64,000 nt of DNA from Aquitalea denitrificans (GCF_009856625.1 NZ_CP047241.1:3782001-3846000); one strand, 5' to 3'. Positions 49,954 to 58,197 are shown, counted from the stretch's first letter. Program-made: numbers and translations. Notes: generated by a model not told the origin, from the letters alone.

Positions 49954-50166
49954 TTAACGCTTTCTTAACGGGTCCAGTAAATAACTCAGTCCATTGTGGT
50001 CGATTTCCTGCATCAATTGCAGCAGACGTCCAATTTCACTCTTGGGAAAACCCTCACGGGCAAACCAGTTGAGGTAATTGCCGGGTAAATCACAAATCAG
50101 TACACCCTGGTGTTTGCCAAAGGGCATTGCGGTGGTAACCAGACGCTGCAGATCTTCTTGTTGCAT
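49954..50166 (-). CDS. DUF3820 family protein
   Basis: 70 residues. Pattern MPFGKHQGVLICDLPGNYLNWFAREGFPKSEIGRLLQLMQEI (in outline: MPFGKHQG, DLPGNYLNWF, GFPKSEIGRLL, NGLSYLLDPL) is DUF3820. Members carry names such as quorum-sensing-regulated virulence factor, but the role is not settled. It is three bases upstream of rbgA. Confidence 0.88.
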   Translation of the reverse strand: MQQEDLQRLVTTAMPFGKHQGVLICDLPGNYLNWFAREGFPKSEIGRLLQLMQEIDHNGLSYLLDPLRKR

Positions 50167-50283
50167 GCTTTCAGACCGGACTGAAGGAGGCGCATTGTGC
50201 CAAAGGCAGCCATTTTACGCCACAGCCTTGTTTTGTCGGACTTTTATTGTGCAACTTCCTGATTTGACCTGCGACAAGTGCCG

Positions 50284-50301
50284 TTGTCATTTTTCTGTCA
50301 G
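50284..50301 (+). promoter_or_regulatory. Pho-box-like element
   Basis: TTGTCAT-TTTT-CTGTCAG. The E. coli PhoB box is two CTGTCAT repeats separated by four A/T-rich bases; each repeat here matches six of seven and the spacer is all T. The -10 is not well placed: the best hexamer, TAGCAT at 50320-50325, lies 18 bases beyond the box rather than about ten. It faces the candidate small RNA. Confidence 0.35.
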
Positions 50302-50319
50302 AAACAAGGGAGGACAGGC

Positions 50320-50514
50320 TAGCATGATGGCCATTCGTCACGGGCTTCCGGTCCACACAGACCAAGCCGCAATGCGAAGTCAGTTCAGTGATAGCGACGT
50401 AGGTTCTTTGGCGCACACACCGTGTCAGCACACGGTGCTCATGGATGCAGGCTTTGGTCTGCCTTCGCGCTCAGGGCCTCTTTGGGCAGCCGGCTCTGGT
50501 TGCCCTTCTTTTTT
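50320..50514 (+). ncRNA. Candidate small regulatory RNA
   Basis: A 353-base stretch between two minus-strand genes has no supported gene, yet ends in a strong plus-strand terminator (50484-50514) with nothing upstream for it to terminate. Inside are three further stems: GGCTT/AAGCC with GGTC/GACC (50343-50368), CACCGTGT-CAGC-ACACGGTG (50418-50437) and GCAG/CTGC (50447-50462). A Pho-box-like element lies just upstream. A GGGAGGA followed by ATGATG (50324) could start a short peptide, but that frame runs through the terminator into the antisense of the next gene. The 5' end is a guess. Confidence 0.35.
50484..50514 (+). terminator. Strong plus-strand intrinsic terminator
   Basis: GGGCAGCC, loop GGCTCT, GGTTGCCC (one G-U pair), then TTCTTTTTT. 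It ends six bases before the stop of the minus-strand gene at 50520, and no plus-strand coding gene precedes it. Confidence 0.75.
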
Positions 50515-50519
50515 GCCAG

Positions 50520-50858
50520 CTAGACAGGTAGTGGCTTGCCGTCATTCAAGGCCAGAATACCGCGCAACACCCGGTACAGACACCACAGCCAGGTCAGCCC
50601 CAGAATGGCAAAGCCGACCAGTATCCATACCAAGGCATAGCCCAGCACGGTTCCGAGCAGGCAGAACCAGAAGGTACGAATCTGCCAGTGGAAATGGCTT
50701 TCGTACAAGGTAGCTCGACACTCGTCGCGCTTGAGATAATTGATGATCACCGCCACCACCATGGGCAGGCCGGTAAACAGGCTGATGCCTTGCAGGATAT
50801 ACACCAGCAGGGTGAGGTTGTTCAGCCGGCGCTCATCGTCACGGGTTAATATATCCAT
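50520..50858 (-). CDS. Small membrane protein
   Basis: 112 residues; GGAAGG precedes the ATG at 50858. Hydrophobic segments at about 18-40, 61-78 and 80-98, with the pattern ESHFHWQIRTFWFCLLG and YRVLRGILALNDGKPLP that recalls DUF4870-like membrane proteins of betaproteobacteria. Function unknown. It starts nine bases after the stop of the gene at 50868 and is probably in the same transcript. Confidence 0.75.
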   Translation of the reverse strand: MDILTRDDERRLNNLTLLVYILQGISLFTGLPMVVAVIINYLKRDECRATLYESHFHWQIRTFWFCLLGTVLGYALVWILVGFAILGLTWLWCLYRVLRGILALNDGKPLPV

Positions 50859-50867
50859 GCCTTCCTT

Positions 50868-51482
50868 TCAGTTACTGGCCGGAGCCTGCACTTTTTTCCA
50901 CAGGGGCTGCAGACGGTCGCGGCACTGTTGGGCCACCAGGCGCGATGCCATGAACAGCGACTGCATGCCGTGAGCCACACCGACCATGCCGCTCATGCGC
51001 TGGCGGCTCCAGCCCTGCAATATCCCAGAGCTGCGCTGCGGTGCCGTCAATAACACCGGCGCAGCACAAGGCAGTGTCAGCTGCAATTGCTCGGACAACA
51101 CTTTCAGCCGGCGGTTAGCTTCGTCCAGCAGGCTCAGCTCCGGCAAGGTCACCGCAACATGGCTGAGTTCAAGCACGGCGATGCGGGCGGCCAGCCAGTC
51201 GGTTTCATCGGCAAAACGGCTGGGAGAGCAAGCTGCCTTGCTGCGCAATGAGGCCAGTAGCATGGCAAAGGCCCGGATATCAGGGAGCAGGGATTCCAGC
51301 ACCGGGGTGGCGGCCGCTTGATCATGCTGTTGCAGATAGCGATACAGGCTGCCCGTCTGAGGCGCAACGGTGTTGGCTAGCGCCTCACCATCGGTCAACA
51401 GGGTTACGGACCATACGGCACCGTCCAGCACCAGATTGGCGCTTTCTCGGGCGATCTGCCTTGCATCACTGACTTCATTCAT
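50868..51482 (-). CDS. Hypothetical cytosolic protein
   Basis: 204 residues from the ATG at 51482 (GGAG nine bases upstream). Mostly helical and Leu/Ala/Gln-rich with no membrane segment or signal. Segments such as SGILQGWSRQRMSGMVGVAHGMQSLFMASRL near the C-terminus are mildly amphipathic. I recognise no family and no catalytic motif. Nine bases separate it from the membrane protein gene, suggesting a two-gene unit. Confidence 0.6.
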   Translation of the reverse strand: MNEVSDARQIARESANLVLDGAVWSVTLLTDGEALANTVAPQTGSLYRYLQQHDQAAATPVLESLLPDIRAFAMLLASLRSKAACSPSRFADETDWLAARIAVLELSHVAVTLPELSLLDEANRRLKVLSEQLQLTLPCAAPVLLTAPQRSSGILQGWSRQRMSGMVGVAHGMQSLFMASRLVAQQCRDRLQPLWKKVQAPASN

Positions 51483-51544
51483 GACCTGGATCTCCAGTCT
51501 GCTTGCCTGGGTGGGTCCGGCGCCTGCTTTGTCTGGAAATAACA

Positions 51545-51573
51545 AATGCCGCCGGATTGACCGCGGCGGCATT
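51545..51573 (-). terminator. Hairpin before the hypothetical gene
   Basis: AATGCCGCCG and CGGCGGCATT (10-bp perfect stem, nine-base loop). Read on the minus strand it lies 29 bases after the candidate 28-codon gene and is followed by TGTTATTTCC; it could end that transcript before the gene at 50868. Confidence 0.45.
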
Positions 51574-51602
51574 GTTCGGGTTTGTTCGTTCTCTGTTACT
51601 TT

Positions 51603-51689
51603 TTACTGCTGCAGAGACGCCCCTTGGAGCCGCCGTGATGTGCGGTACCAATAAAAATAGGCGTTAAAGACTGCGGAAAAAGTAATCAT
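51603..51689 (-). CDS. Candidate 28-residue small protein
   Basis: ATG at 51689 with AGGA eight bases upstream, TAA at 51603-51605. The peptide has an aromatic hydrophobic start (MITFSAVFNAYFYWY) then a basic stretch (RTSRRLQ), as in small membrane-associated proteins. A hairpin follows. The surrounding 325 bases have no other gene. Short frames occur by chance, so this needs comparison with relatives. Confidence 0.3.
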   Translation of the reverse strand: MITFSAVFNAYFYWYRTSRRLQGASLQQ

Positions 51690-51756
51690 GTCGACCATCC
51701 TGCCAACAAGGGCAGTGGGCTGTCAAGGCGGAAAGCAAGAAATCATTGCATTGCAC

Positions 51757-51785
51757 AAAAAAACCCGGCCAAGGCCGGGTTTTTG
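51757..51785. terminator. Bidirectional intrinsic terminator after etf-QO
   Basis: AAAAACCCGGCC, AA, GGCCGGGTTTTT, with A and T runs on both flanks, 24 bases beyond the stop of the ETF-QO gene. Confidence 0.9.
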
Positions 51786-51807
51786 CAACAGCGATGCAAA
51801 GCGCTGC

Positions 51808-53442
51808 TTACATATTGGGATAGTTGGGACCACCACCACCTTCCGGGGTGCACCAGTTGATGTTCTGGCTGGGGTCCTTGATATCACAGGTTTTGCAATG
51901 CACGCAGTTCTGCGCATTGATTTGCAGACGCGGGCTGCCCTCTTCCTGACCGACAATTTCATACACACCAGCCGGGCAGTAGCGCTGCTCGGGTGCATCA
52001 TACTTGGCCAGGTTGAAGCTGATCGGCACGCTGGCATCTTTCAGCTTCAGGTGCGGCGGCTGGTCTTCGCTGTGATTGGTGTTGGAAATGAACACCGAGG
52101 ACAGGCGGTCGAAGGTCAGCACCCCGTCCGGCTTGGGATAGTCGATGCGGGTGCATTCACTGGCCGGGCGCAGGGCTTCGTGGTCGGCATGCTTGTGACG
52201 CAGCGTCCACGGGGCCTTGCCACGGAACAGGAAGGTGTCGATGGCCGAGTAGATCATGGCCGGCCACAGGCCCCAGCGGAAGGACGGGCGGATATTGCGC
52301 ACCTGGTGCAGTTCTTCATGCAGCCAGCTTTGCTTGAAGCTTGCCGAGTAGCCGCTTGCTTCCAGCCCCTGGGCTTCCGGATTGGCCTGCAGCAAGGCAA
52401 ACACGGCATCGGCCGCCAGCATGGCGGACTTCATCGCAGTGTGCGTGCCCTTGATCTTGGGCACATTGAGGAAGCCGGCGGTATCGCCCACCAGCAAGCC
52501 ACCGGGGAAGGTGAGCTTGGGCAGACTCTGAATGCCGCCTTCGGACAAGGCACGCGCGCCATAGCTCAGACGACGGCCTCCCTCAAACACACCCTTGATG
52601 GCCGGGTGGGTCTTGAAGCGCTGGAACTCTTCGAACGGCGACAGGTAGGGGTTGGTGTAATCCAGGCCCACCACATAGCCCACGACAACCTGATTGTCTT
52701 CCAGGTGGTACATGAAGGAGCCGCCGTAAGTGGCGGTGTCCACCGGCCAGCCCACGGTGTGGGTGATGGTGCCGGGCTTGTGGTTTTCCGGTTTGACTTC
52801 CCACAATTCCTTGATGCCGATGCCGTAGGTTTGCGGGTCGGCGCCGTCACGCAGGGCAAAGCGCTCGAACAGCATCTTGGTGAGCGAGCCACGACAGCCT
52901 TCGGCAAAAATGGTTTGCTTTGCCCACAGTTCCATGCCGGGTTCGCCGGGCTGGTCGCCGTTCTTGCCGGTGCCCATGGCACCGGTGGCCACGCCCTTGA
53001 CCGAGCCGTCGGCATGGTAAAGCACTTCGGCGGCAGCAAAACCGGGGTAGATTTCCACGCCCAGTGCTTCGGCCTGCTCACCCAGCCAGCGACAGAAATT
53101 GCCCAGGCTGACAATGTAATTGCCGTGATTGTGCATCTGCGGCGGGGTCGGCAGCTGGATGGACTCGGTTTCCGTCAGGTAGAGGAAACGGTCGGACAGC
53201 GCCGGGGTATTCAGCGGTGCACCTTTTTCTTTCCAGTCCGGGATCAGCTCGCCAAGCGCGCCGGTTTCGATCACGGCGCCAGACAGGATATGTGCGCCGA
53301 TTTCGGAGCCCTTTTCCAGCAGACAGACACTGATTTCCTGACCGTTCTGTTCGGCCACTTGCTTCAGGCGAATCGCAGCAGACAGCCCGGCAGGGCCGCC
53401 GCCGACGATCACCACGTCGTATTCCATATAATCGCGTTGCAC
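51808..53442 (-). CDS. Electron transfer flavoprotein-ubiquinone oxidoreductase
   Basis: 544 residues. The GTG at 53442 follows AAGGAG by five bases and gives MQRDYMEYDVVIVGGGPAGLS; a GTG one codon earlier or an ATG at 53427 are alternatives. FAD-binding GGGPAG near the start, the ubiquinone/membrane region in the middle and a C-terminal [4Fe-4S] site (YCPAGVYE, NCVHCKTCDIKDPSQNINW in part, CTPEGGGGP). It passes electrons from reduced ETF to ubiquinone. Glutaryl-CoA dehydrogenase 2 kb upstream is a typical donor through ETF; no ETF genes lie in the window. Confidence 0.96.
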   Translation of the reverse strand: MQRDYMEYDVVIVGGGPAGLSAAIRLKQVAEQNGQEISVCLLEKGSEIGAHILSGAVIETGALGELIPDWKEKGAPLNTPALSDRFLYLTETESIQLPTPPQMHNHGNYIVSLGNFCRWLGEQAEALGVEIYPGFAAAEVLYHADGSVKGVATGAMGTGKNGDQPGEPGMELWAKQTIFAEGCRGSLTKMLFERFALRDGADPQTYGIGIKELWEVKPENHKPGTITHTVGWPVDTATYGGSFMYHLEDNQVVVGYVVGLDYTNPYLSPFEEFQRFKTHPAIKGVFEGGRRLSYGARALSEGGIQSLPKLTFPGGLLVGDTAGFLNVPKIKGTHTAMKSAMLAADAVFALLQANPEAQGLEASGYSASFKQSWLHEELHQVRNIRPSFRWGLWPAMIYSAIDTFLFRGKAPWTLRHKHADHEALRPASECTRIDYPKPDGVLTFDRLSSVFISNTNHSEDQPPHLKLKDASVPISFNLAKYDAPEQRYCPAGVYEIVGQEEGSPRLQINAQNCVHCKTCDIKDPSQNINWCTPEGGGGPNYPNM

Positions 53443-53532
53443 CACATCTCCTTTGCGCCCGGAGGGCTGTCCTTATTGCTTGGCTGTCATCATGCAATGA
53501 AGCCCGTCCGCCCGTCAAAATCAAACAAGCGT

Positions 53533-54723
53533 TTAAACGGTGCCTTGCTCACGCAGTGTGGCAATCCTGGCAGCGTCGTAGCCCAGCGCGCGCAGTACGT
53601 CGTCGGTATGTTCACCCAGTTTGGGAGGGGCCTGATTGTACTCGACTGGTGTGCCGGAAAGTTTGATCGGACACCCTACCAGGGGCACATTTTGCCCTAC
53701 GCTGTCCTGCATGTGTATTTCCATGCCGCGATGGCGAATCTGCGGATCGCGGAAAGCCTCGTCCACCGTGTTGATCGGGCCACAGGGTACACCGGCCTCA
53801 TCCAGCAGTTTCAGCCATTGCTCGCGGGTATTGCCCATAAAGGCTTCTGCCAGCAGCGGCACCACGCTGTCGCGGTGCTTCACCCGCTGCGGGTTGCTGG
53901 CAAATCGTTCGTCATCCGCCAGTGCCGGCAGGCCGATCACCTGACACACCGCACGGAATTGCTTGTCGTTACCGCAAGCCAGAATGAAATGGCCATCGGC
54001 ACAGGCAAATACCTGGTAAGGCACGATATTGGCGTGGGCATTGCCCAGCCGTGGCGGCACTTGCTGACCGATCAGCCAGTTCATATTGATATTGGCCAAG
54101 GACGCCAGCGCGCAGTCAAACAAGGCCATGTCGATGTATTGGCCCTTACCGCTGCTGCTACGCGCAATGATGGCCGCCAGAATGGCATTGCAGGCATAGA
54201 TGCCGGTGAACAAGTCGGTTACCGCCACGCCCACCTTGTGCGGCTCGCCATCGGCCGGGCCGGTAATGCTCATCAGGCCGGACATACCCTGCACGATGTA
54301 GTCGTAGCCGGGCAGTTCAGCATAGGGGCCATCCTGGCCAAAACCGGTGATGGAGCAGTACACCAGCCGCGGATTGAGCTGGCTGAGGCTGTCGTAATCC
54401 AGCCCGTATTTTTTCAGACCGCCCACCTTGTAGTTTTCAATCACCACGTCGGCATCGCGTGCCAGCGCGCGGACGATTTCCTGCCCTTCCGGCTTGGTGA
54501 TGTCCACCGTGACCGAGCGCTTGCCGCGGTTGGCACATAGGAAGTAGGCCGCCGTGCCATCCGCCAGGCTGGGCGGGGCCCATTGGCGGGTGTCATCACC
54601 GGCACCCGGGCGCTCCACCTTGAGCACTTCGGCACCCAGATCGGCCAGCAACTGACCCGCCCACGGCCCGGCCAGTACCCGGGAAAGATCCAGAACCTTG
54701 ATGCCTGCAAGTGCGCCCGCCAT
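53533..54723 (-). CDS. CaiB/BaiF (family III) CoA-transferase
   Basis: 396 residues; AGGAG precedes the ATG at 54723. N-terminal LAGIKVLDLSRVLAGPWAGQLLADLGAEV, GANRGKRS-like CANRGKRSV, and the catalytic Asp in GVAVTDLFTG, all family III. Located beside glutaryl-CoA dehydrogenase, it is best read as a glutarate CoA-transferase (SUGCT-like), moving CoA from succinyl-CoA to glutarate. That specificity is inferred from the neighbour. A terminator separates it from gcdH, so it has its own promoter. Confidence 0.9.
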   Translation of the reverse strand: MAGALAGIKVLDLSRVLAGPWAGQLLADLGAEVLKVERPGAGDDTRQWAPPSLADGTAAYFLCANRGKRSVTVDITKPEGQEIVRALARDADVVIENYKVGGLKKYGLDYDSLSQLNPRLVYCSITGFGQDGPYAELPGYDYIVQGMSGLMSITGPADGEPHKVGVAVTDLFTGIYACNAILAAIIARSSSGKGQYIDMALFDCALASLANINMNWLIGQQVPPRLGNAHANIVPYQVFACADGHFILACGNDKQFRAVCQVIGLPALADDERFASNPQRVKHRDSVVPLLAEAFMGNTREQWLKLLDEAGVPCGPINTVDEAFRDPQIRHRGMEIHMQDSVGQNVPLVGCPIKLSGTPVEYNQAPPKLGEHTDDVLRALGYDAARIATLREQGTV

Positions 54724-54815
54724 GGTGTTCTCCTGATTGATTCGTTAGTGGCCGTCTGGCGGCCGGATGGACAGTGTGATGCCGCCGCGTAAGCAGCCAC
54801 ATGACGCTGTGCACC

Positions 54816-54843
54816 AAAAAAAGGGCCCGGTAAGCACCGGGCC
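54816..54843 (-). terminator. Intrinsic terminator after gcdH
   Basis: On the minus strand GGCCCGGT, loop GCTT, ACCGGGCC, then CTTTTTTT. It lies 60 bases beyond the gcdH stop. Confidence 0.88.
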
Positions 54844-54903
54844 TCGCAAGGACAGACAGGAACCAACAACGGGGGCAGGTGGAGCCACACCCCCGCTGTG
54901 CTA

Positions 54904-56091
54904 TCAGGCAAATGCCTGAATACCAGTCTGGGCGCGGCCCAGAATCAGGGCATGCACATCGTGCGTGCCTTCATAAGTGTTGACGGCTTCCAGGTTCATC
55001 ACGTGGCGGATGACGTGGAATTCGTCGGCAATACCGTTACCGCCGTGCATGTCGCGGGCGATACGGGCGATGTCCAGCGACTTGCCACAGTTGTTGCGCT
55101 TGATGAGCGAAATCATTTCCGGTGCCGCCTTGCCTTCATCCAGCAGGCGACCCACGCGGATGGCGGCCTGCAGGCCCAGCGCGATTTCGGTCTGCATATT
55201 GGCCAGCTTCAGCTGAATCAGCTGGGTGGCGGCCAGCGGGCGGCCAAACTGCTTGCGGTCCAGCGTGTACTGGCGGGCAGCGTGCCAGCAGAATTCAGCA
55301 GCACCCATGGCACCCCAGGCGATACCGAAACGGGCTTTGTTCAGACAGCCAAATGGGCCTTTCAAGCCTTTCACGCCCGGCAGGATGGCATCTTCTGGCA
55401 CCAGTACTTCGTCCATGACGATTTCACCGGTGATGGAAGCGCGCAGGCTGAACTTGCCGTGAATCTTGGGGGCTGACAGGCCCTTCATGCCTTTTTCCAG
55501 CACAAAGCCGCGGATTTCGCCTGCGTTATCCTTGGCCCACACCACAAACACATCGGCCACCGGGCTGTTGGTAATCCACATCTTGCTGCCAGACAGGACA
55601 TAACCGCCGTCTACCTTACGGGCGCGGGTTTTCATGCCGGCCGGGTCGGAACCGGCATCCGGTTCGGTCAGGCCGAAACAGCCCACCCATTCGCCGGTGG
55701 CCAGTTTGGGCAGGTATTTGTCTTTCTGTGCTTCCGAGCCGTAGGCCCAGATCGGGTGCATCACCAGGCTGGACTGCACGCTCATGGCCGAGCGGTAGCC
55801 GGAATCGACACGTTCCACTTCACGTGCCACCAGACCGTAAGCAACGTGGCTCAGGCCGGCACAACCGTAGCCGTCGATGGTGCAACCCAGCAGGCCCAGT
55901 TCGCCCATCTCGCTCATGATTTCGCGGTCGAAGCGCTCTTCACGATTGGCCGTCAGCACGCGCGGCAGCAGGCGGTCCTGACAGTAGGCTTCGGCAGTCT
56001 GCTGGACCAGGCGCTCTTCTTCGGTCAGCTGGTCGGCCAGCAGGAAGGGATCTTCCCAGGCAAAGGGTGCGCGGCTGTTGGATGCGGCCAT
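54904..56091 (-). CDS. gcdH: Glutaryl-CoA dehydrogenase
   Basis: 395 residues; AAGGAG ten bases before the ATG at 56091. Acyl-CoA dehydrogenase fold with FGLTEPDAGSDPAGMKTRA, KMWITNSPVADVFVVWAKD (in parts) and the catalytic Glu in the NTYEGTHDVHALILGR segment, all in the glutaryl-CoA type. It oxidatively decarboxylates glutaryl-CoA to crotonyl-CoA in lysine, tryptophan or glutarate breakdown, giving electrons to ETF. A divergent IclR gene and an operator-like palindrome lie upstream. Confidence 0.96.
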   Translation of the reverse strand: MAASNSRAPFAWEDPFLLADQLTEEERLVQQTAEAYCQDRLLPRVLTANREERFDREIMSEMGELGLLGCTIDGYGCAGLSHVAYGLVAREVERVDSGYRSAMSVQSSLVMHPIWAYGSEAQKDKYLPKLATGEWVGCFGLTEPDAGSDPAGMKTRARKVDGGYVLSGSKMWITNSPVADVFVVWAKDNAGEIRGFVLEKGMKGLSAPKIHGKFSLRASITGEIVMDEVLVPEDAILPGVKGLKGPFGCLNKARFGIAWGAMGAAEFCWHAARQYTLDRKQFGRPLAATQLIQLKLANMQTEIALGLQAAIRVGRLLDEGKAAPEMISLIKRNNCGKSLDIARIARDMHGGNGIADEFHVIRHVMNLEAVNTYEGTHDVHALILGRAQTGIQAFA

Positions 56092-56115
56092 CGAGGTATC
56101 TCCTTAGTGAACTTG

Positions 56116-56150
56116 TTCCGCATTGCGGAATTACGTTTTACATTGCAGAA
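56116..56150. promoter_or_regulatory. IclR-type operator between gcdH and its regulator
   Basis: TTCCGCA-T-TGCGGAA (56116-56130) is a perfect 15-base palindrome. Its right half, CATTGCGGAA, recurs as CATTGCAGAA at 56141-56150, 20 bases further, two helical turns. Both sites lie just upstream of gcdH, 132 bases from the IclR start. IclR proteins often bind such sites as dimer pairs. Confidence 0.65.
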
Positions 56151-56281
56151 TAGACTAGCAACTCCAAAATCGGCTGTAAAGCGTTTTCTTTTACCGGCGT
56201 CGCAAGCAGGCTATCCTTGCCGCTCGCGCCAGACAGGCCGGAAGGAAAATCCGGGCCATCCATAAAGAATCGAGGAATGCA

Positions 56282-57055
56282 ATGCAGGAAGAAGATGACA
56301 AGGACCGACTATTCGTCACCGCGCTGGCGCGTGGCTTGCAGGTGATGGCCGCGTTCCGGCCCGGCGAGTCGGCACTGTCCAATCTGGAAATTGCCAAGCG
56401 CACCGGGCTGCCCAAGTCCACGGTATCGCGGCTGACCTACACCCTGACCACGCTGGGCTATCTGTCCCAGGACGAACACAGCGGCTTCTACCGGCTGGGC
56501 GTAGCCTTGCTGGCGCTGGGTTCTGTGGTGCTGGCCAGCTACGACATCCGCCAGGTGGCCGGGCCGCTGATGCGCGAGTTTGCTCTGGAAAACAATGTTT
56601 CCATCAGTCTGGCCATGCGTGACGGCACCGACATGGTTTATCTGGAAACCTACCGCAGCCAGTCGCGGGTCAGCGTGCAGCTGACCGTGGGTTCACGCGT
56701 GCCGATTGCCACCACCGCCATCGGCCGGGCTTTTTATGCCGGGCTGCCGGACAGCGTGCGCCGGCAACTGGATGGCGAGCTGGCCGCGCGCTACGACGAA
56801 CGCTGGCCTGCCCTGCAGCAGCGCTTGCAACAGGCAAGCGAGGAATACCGGTGCTGCGGTTATTCCGCATCGTTTGGCGAGTACGAGCCGGACGTGATGG
56901 CGGTGGGCGTACACCTTCCCTCGCCCAACCCCGGTCAGCCGCCGATGAGCCTGAACGCCAGTGGCCCGGCCTTTGCCTTTAGCGCCGAGGTGATGCAGCA
57001 GCAAGTGGCACCCGCACTGATTGCCTTGCGGCAGCGTATCGTCCCGGTGGCATAA
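56282..57055 (+). CDS. IclR-family transcriptional regulator
   Basis: 257 residues; GAGGA five bases before the ATG. N-terminal winged helix (about 12-75: SNLEIAKRTGLPKSTVSRLTYTLTTLGYL in part) and the C-terminal IclR effector domain (about 90-255, with RSQSRVSVQLTVGSRVPIATTAIGRAF in part). Divergent from gcdH with a palindrome between them, so it probably controls glutarate breakdown with glutarate or glutaryl-CoA as effector. Effector is inferred. Confidence 0.93.
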   Translation: MQEEDDKDRLFVTALARGLQVMAAFRPGESALSNLEIAKRTGLPKSTVSRLTYTLTTLGYLSQDEHSGFYRLGVALLALGSVVLASYDIRQVAGPLMREFALENNVSISLAMRDGTDMVYLETYRSQSRVSVQLTVGSRVPIATTAIGRAFYAGLPDSVRRQLDGELAARYDERWPALQQRLQQASEEYRCCGYSASFGEYEPDVMAVGVHLPSPNPGQPPMSLNASGPAFAFSAEVMQQQVAPALIALRQRIVPVA

Positions 57056-57167
57056 ACACTCAGCCGGCCCTGACACGCTTGCATCAATGCCATTATCATT
57101 AAGCTTATGCAGCCAGCAGTAAATCAGAGATGCCCGGCCACCGACAACAAGTTCAGGAAGTATCGTG

Positions 57168-57605
57168 ATGAAAAAGACAATTGCCTTGAGCATTCTGCTC
57201 GTGCTGCAACTGGGCGGCTGCGCATCCACCCCGCTGGCCGATCCGGCACAAGACGCGACCCGCAAGCAGTTTGTCGCCAGGCCCGACCGGGCCGGTCTGT
57301 ACATCTACCGCAATGAAAGCCTGGGTGCCGGTGTGCATATGGATGTCAGTGTGGATGGCAAACCGTTGGGACAGACCGTAAGCCACACTTATTTTTATAC
57401 CGAGCTGACACCGGGCCACCACACCATCCGCTCTGAAGCGGAAAACACCAGTACGCTGGAGTTCAACGCCGAAGCAGGCCGGCTGTATTACATCTGGCAG
57501 GAGGTCAAGATGGGCATTCTGTATGCACGCAACAAGCTGCATATGGTGAATGATCCGGAAGGACAGGAAGGTGTGCGGGAAAGCAGGCTGGCCATACAAC
57601 ACTGA
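57168..57605 (+). CDS. DUF2846 lipoprotein
   Basis: 145 residues from the ATG at 57168, with AGGAAG seven bases upstream; a GTG one codon earlier is too close. Lipoprotein signal ending LGGC with Cys at about 18. The mature part has RAGLYIYRNESLGAG, VDGKPLGQTVSHTYFYTELTPGHH (in part) and AGRLYYIWQEVKMG, the DUF2846 pattern. Function unknown. It follows the IclR gene by about 110 bases with no visible terminator. Confidence 0.85.
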   Translation: MKKTIALSILLVLQLGGCASTPLADPAQDATRKQFVARPDRAGLYIYRNESLGAGVHMDVSVDGKPLGQTVSHTYFYTELTPGHHTIRSEAENTSTLEFNAEAGRLYYIWQEVKMGILYARNKLHMVNDPEGQEGVRESRLAIQH

Positions 57606-57659
57606 CCAGCCTTCATGACCAGATATTCACAAAAGCGGTTCTGGCCATAGCATTTCAAC

Positions 57660-58094
57660 TCAGGCCCCCTGAATGTAGTGCACCAGCTGATTGATCACCT
57701 GCTCTTGCTCCTGAATAGTGGCATGCACCAGATCGCCAATTGACAGCATGCCCAGCACGGTCTTGCCTTCGAGTACCGGCAAATGGCGGATGTGCTTCTC
57801 CGTCATCAAGGCCATGCACTGGTCGGAATTCTGCTCCGGCGTCACATACACCACTTTGCTGGTCATGATGTCGCGAATGTGGGTACCTGCCGATGTACGC
57901 CCTTGCAACACAATGCGGCGTGCATAATCGCGCTCGGAAAAAATCCCCACCACTTCGCCACCATTCATCACCAGCACAGCACCGATATCATGCTCTGCCA
58001 TTACCTGCAGCGCCTGAAACACGGTACTTTCCGGTGTTACCGTTATCAGCACGCGGCCGGACTTCTGTTCCAGCAACTGTCTGACTGTCTGCAT
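57660..58094 (-). CDS. CBS-domain protein
   Basis: 144 residues from the ATG at 58094, with AAGGAGG upstream. Two CBS motifs form one Bateman module: TPESTVFQALQVMAEHDIGAVLVMNGGEVVGIFSERDYAR (in part) and MTSKVVYVTPEQNSDQCMALMTEKHIRHLPVLEGKTVLGMLSIGDLV (in part). Such stand-alone modules bind adenine nucleotides and sense energy state. No partner enzyme is adjacent. It is convergent with the DUF2846 gene. Confidence 0.9.
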   Translation of the reverse strand: MQTVRQLLEQKSGRVLITVTPESTVFQALQVMAEHDIGAVLVMNGGEVVGIFSERDYARRIVLQGRTSAGTHIRDIMTSKVVYVTPEQNSDQCMALMTEKHIRHLPVLEGKTVLGMLSIGDLVHATIQEQEQVINQLVHYIQGA

Positions 58095-58197
58095 TGCACC
58101 CTCCTTGTCGGCCAAGAGAACCTGAAACAACCTGTTTCAATACTATAGAACAAGATTGATCAGCAAAATGGCTGACGGCATACCCCACGGCAGACAA

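Noticed and set aside
50324..50713. Plus-strand protein beginning at ATGATG after GGGAGGA
   Set aside because: The frame passes through a strong intrinsic terminator and then runs antisense to a better supported gene; kept only as part of the small-RNA hypothesis.
51688..54540. 950-codon plus-strand open frame
   Set aside because: It is antisense to ETF-QO and the CoA-transferase, both with full conserved motifs; the translation has no recognisable domain.
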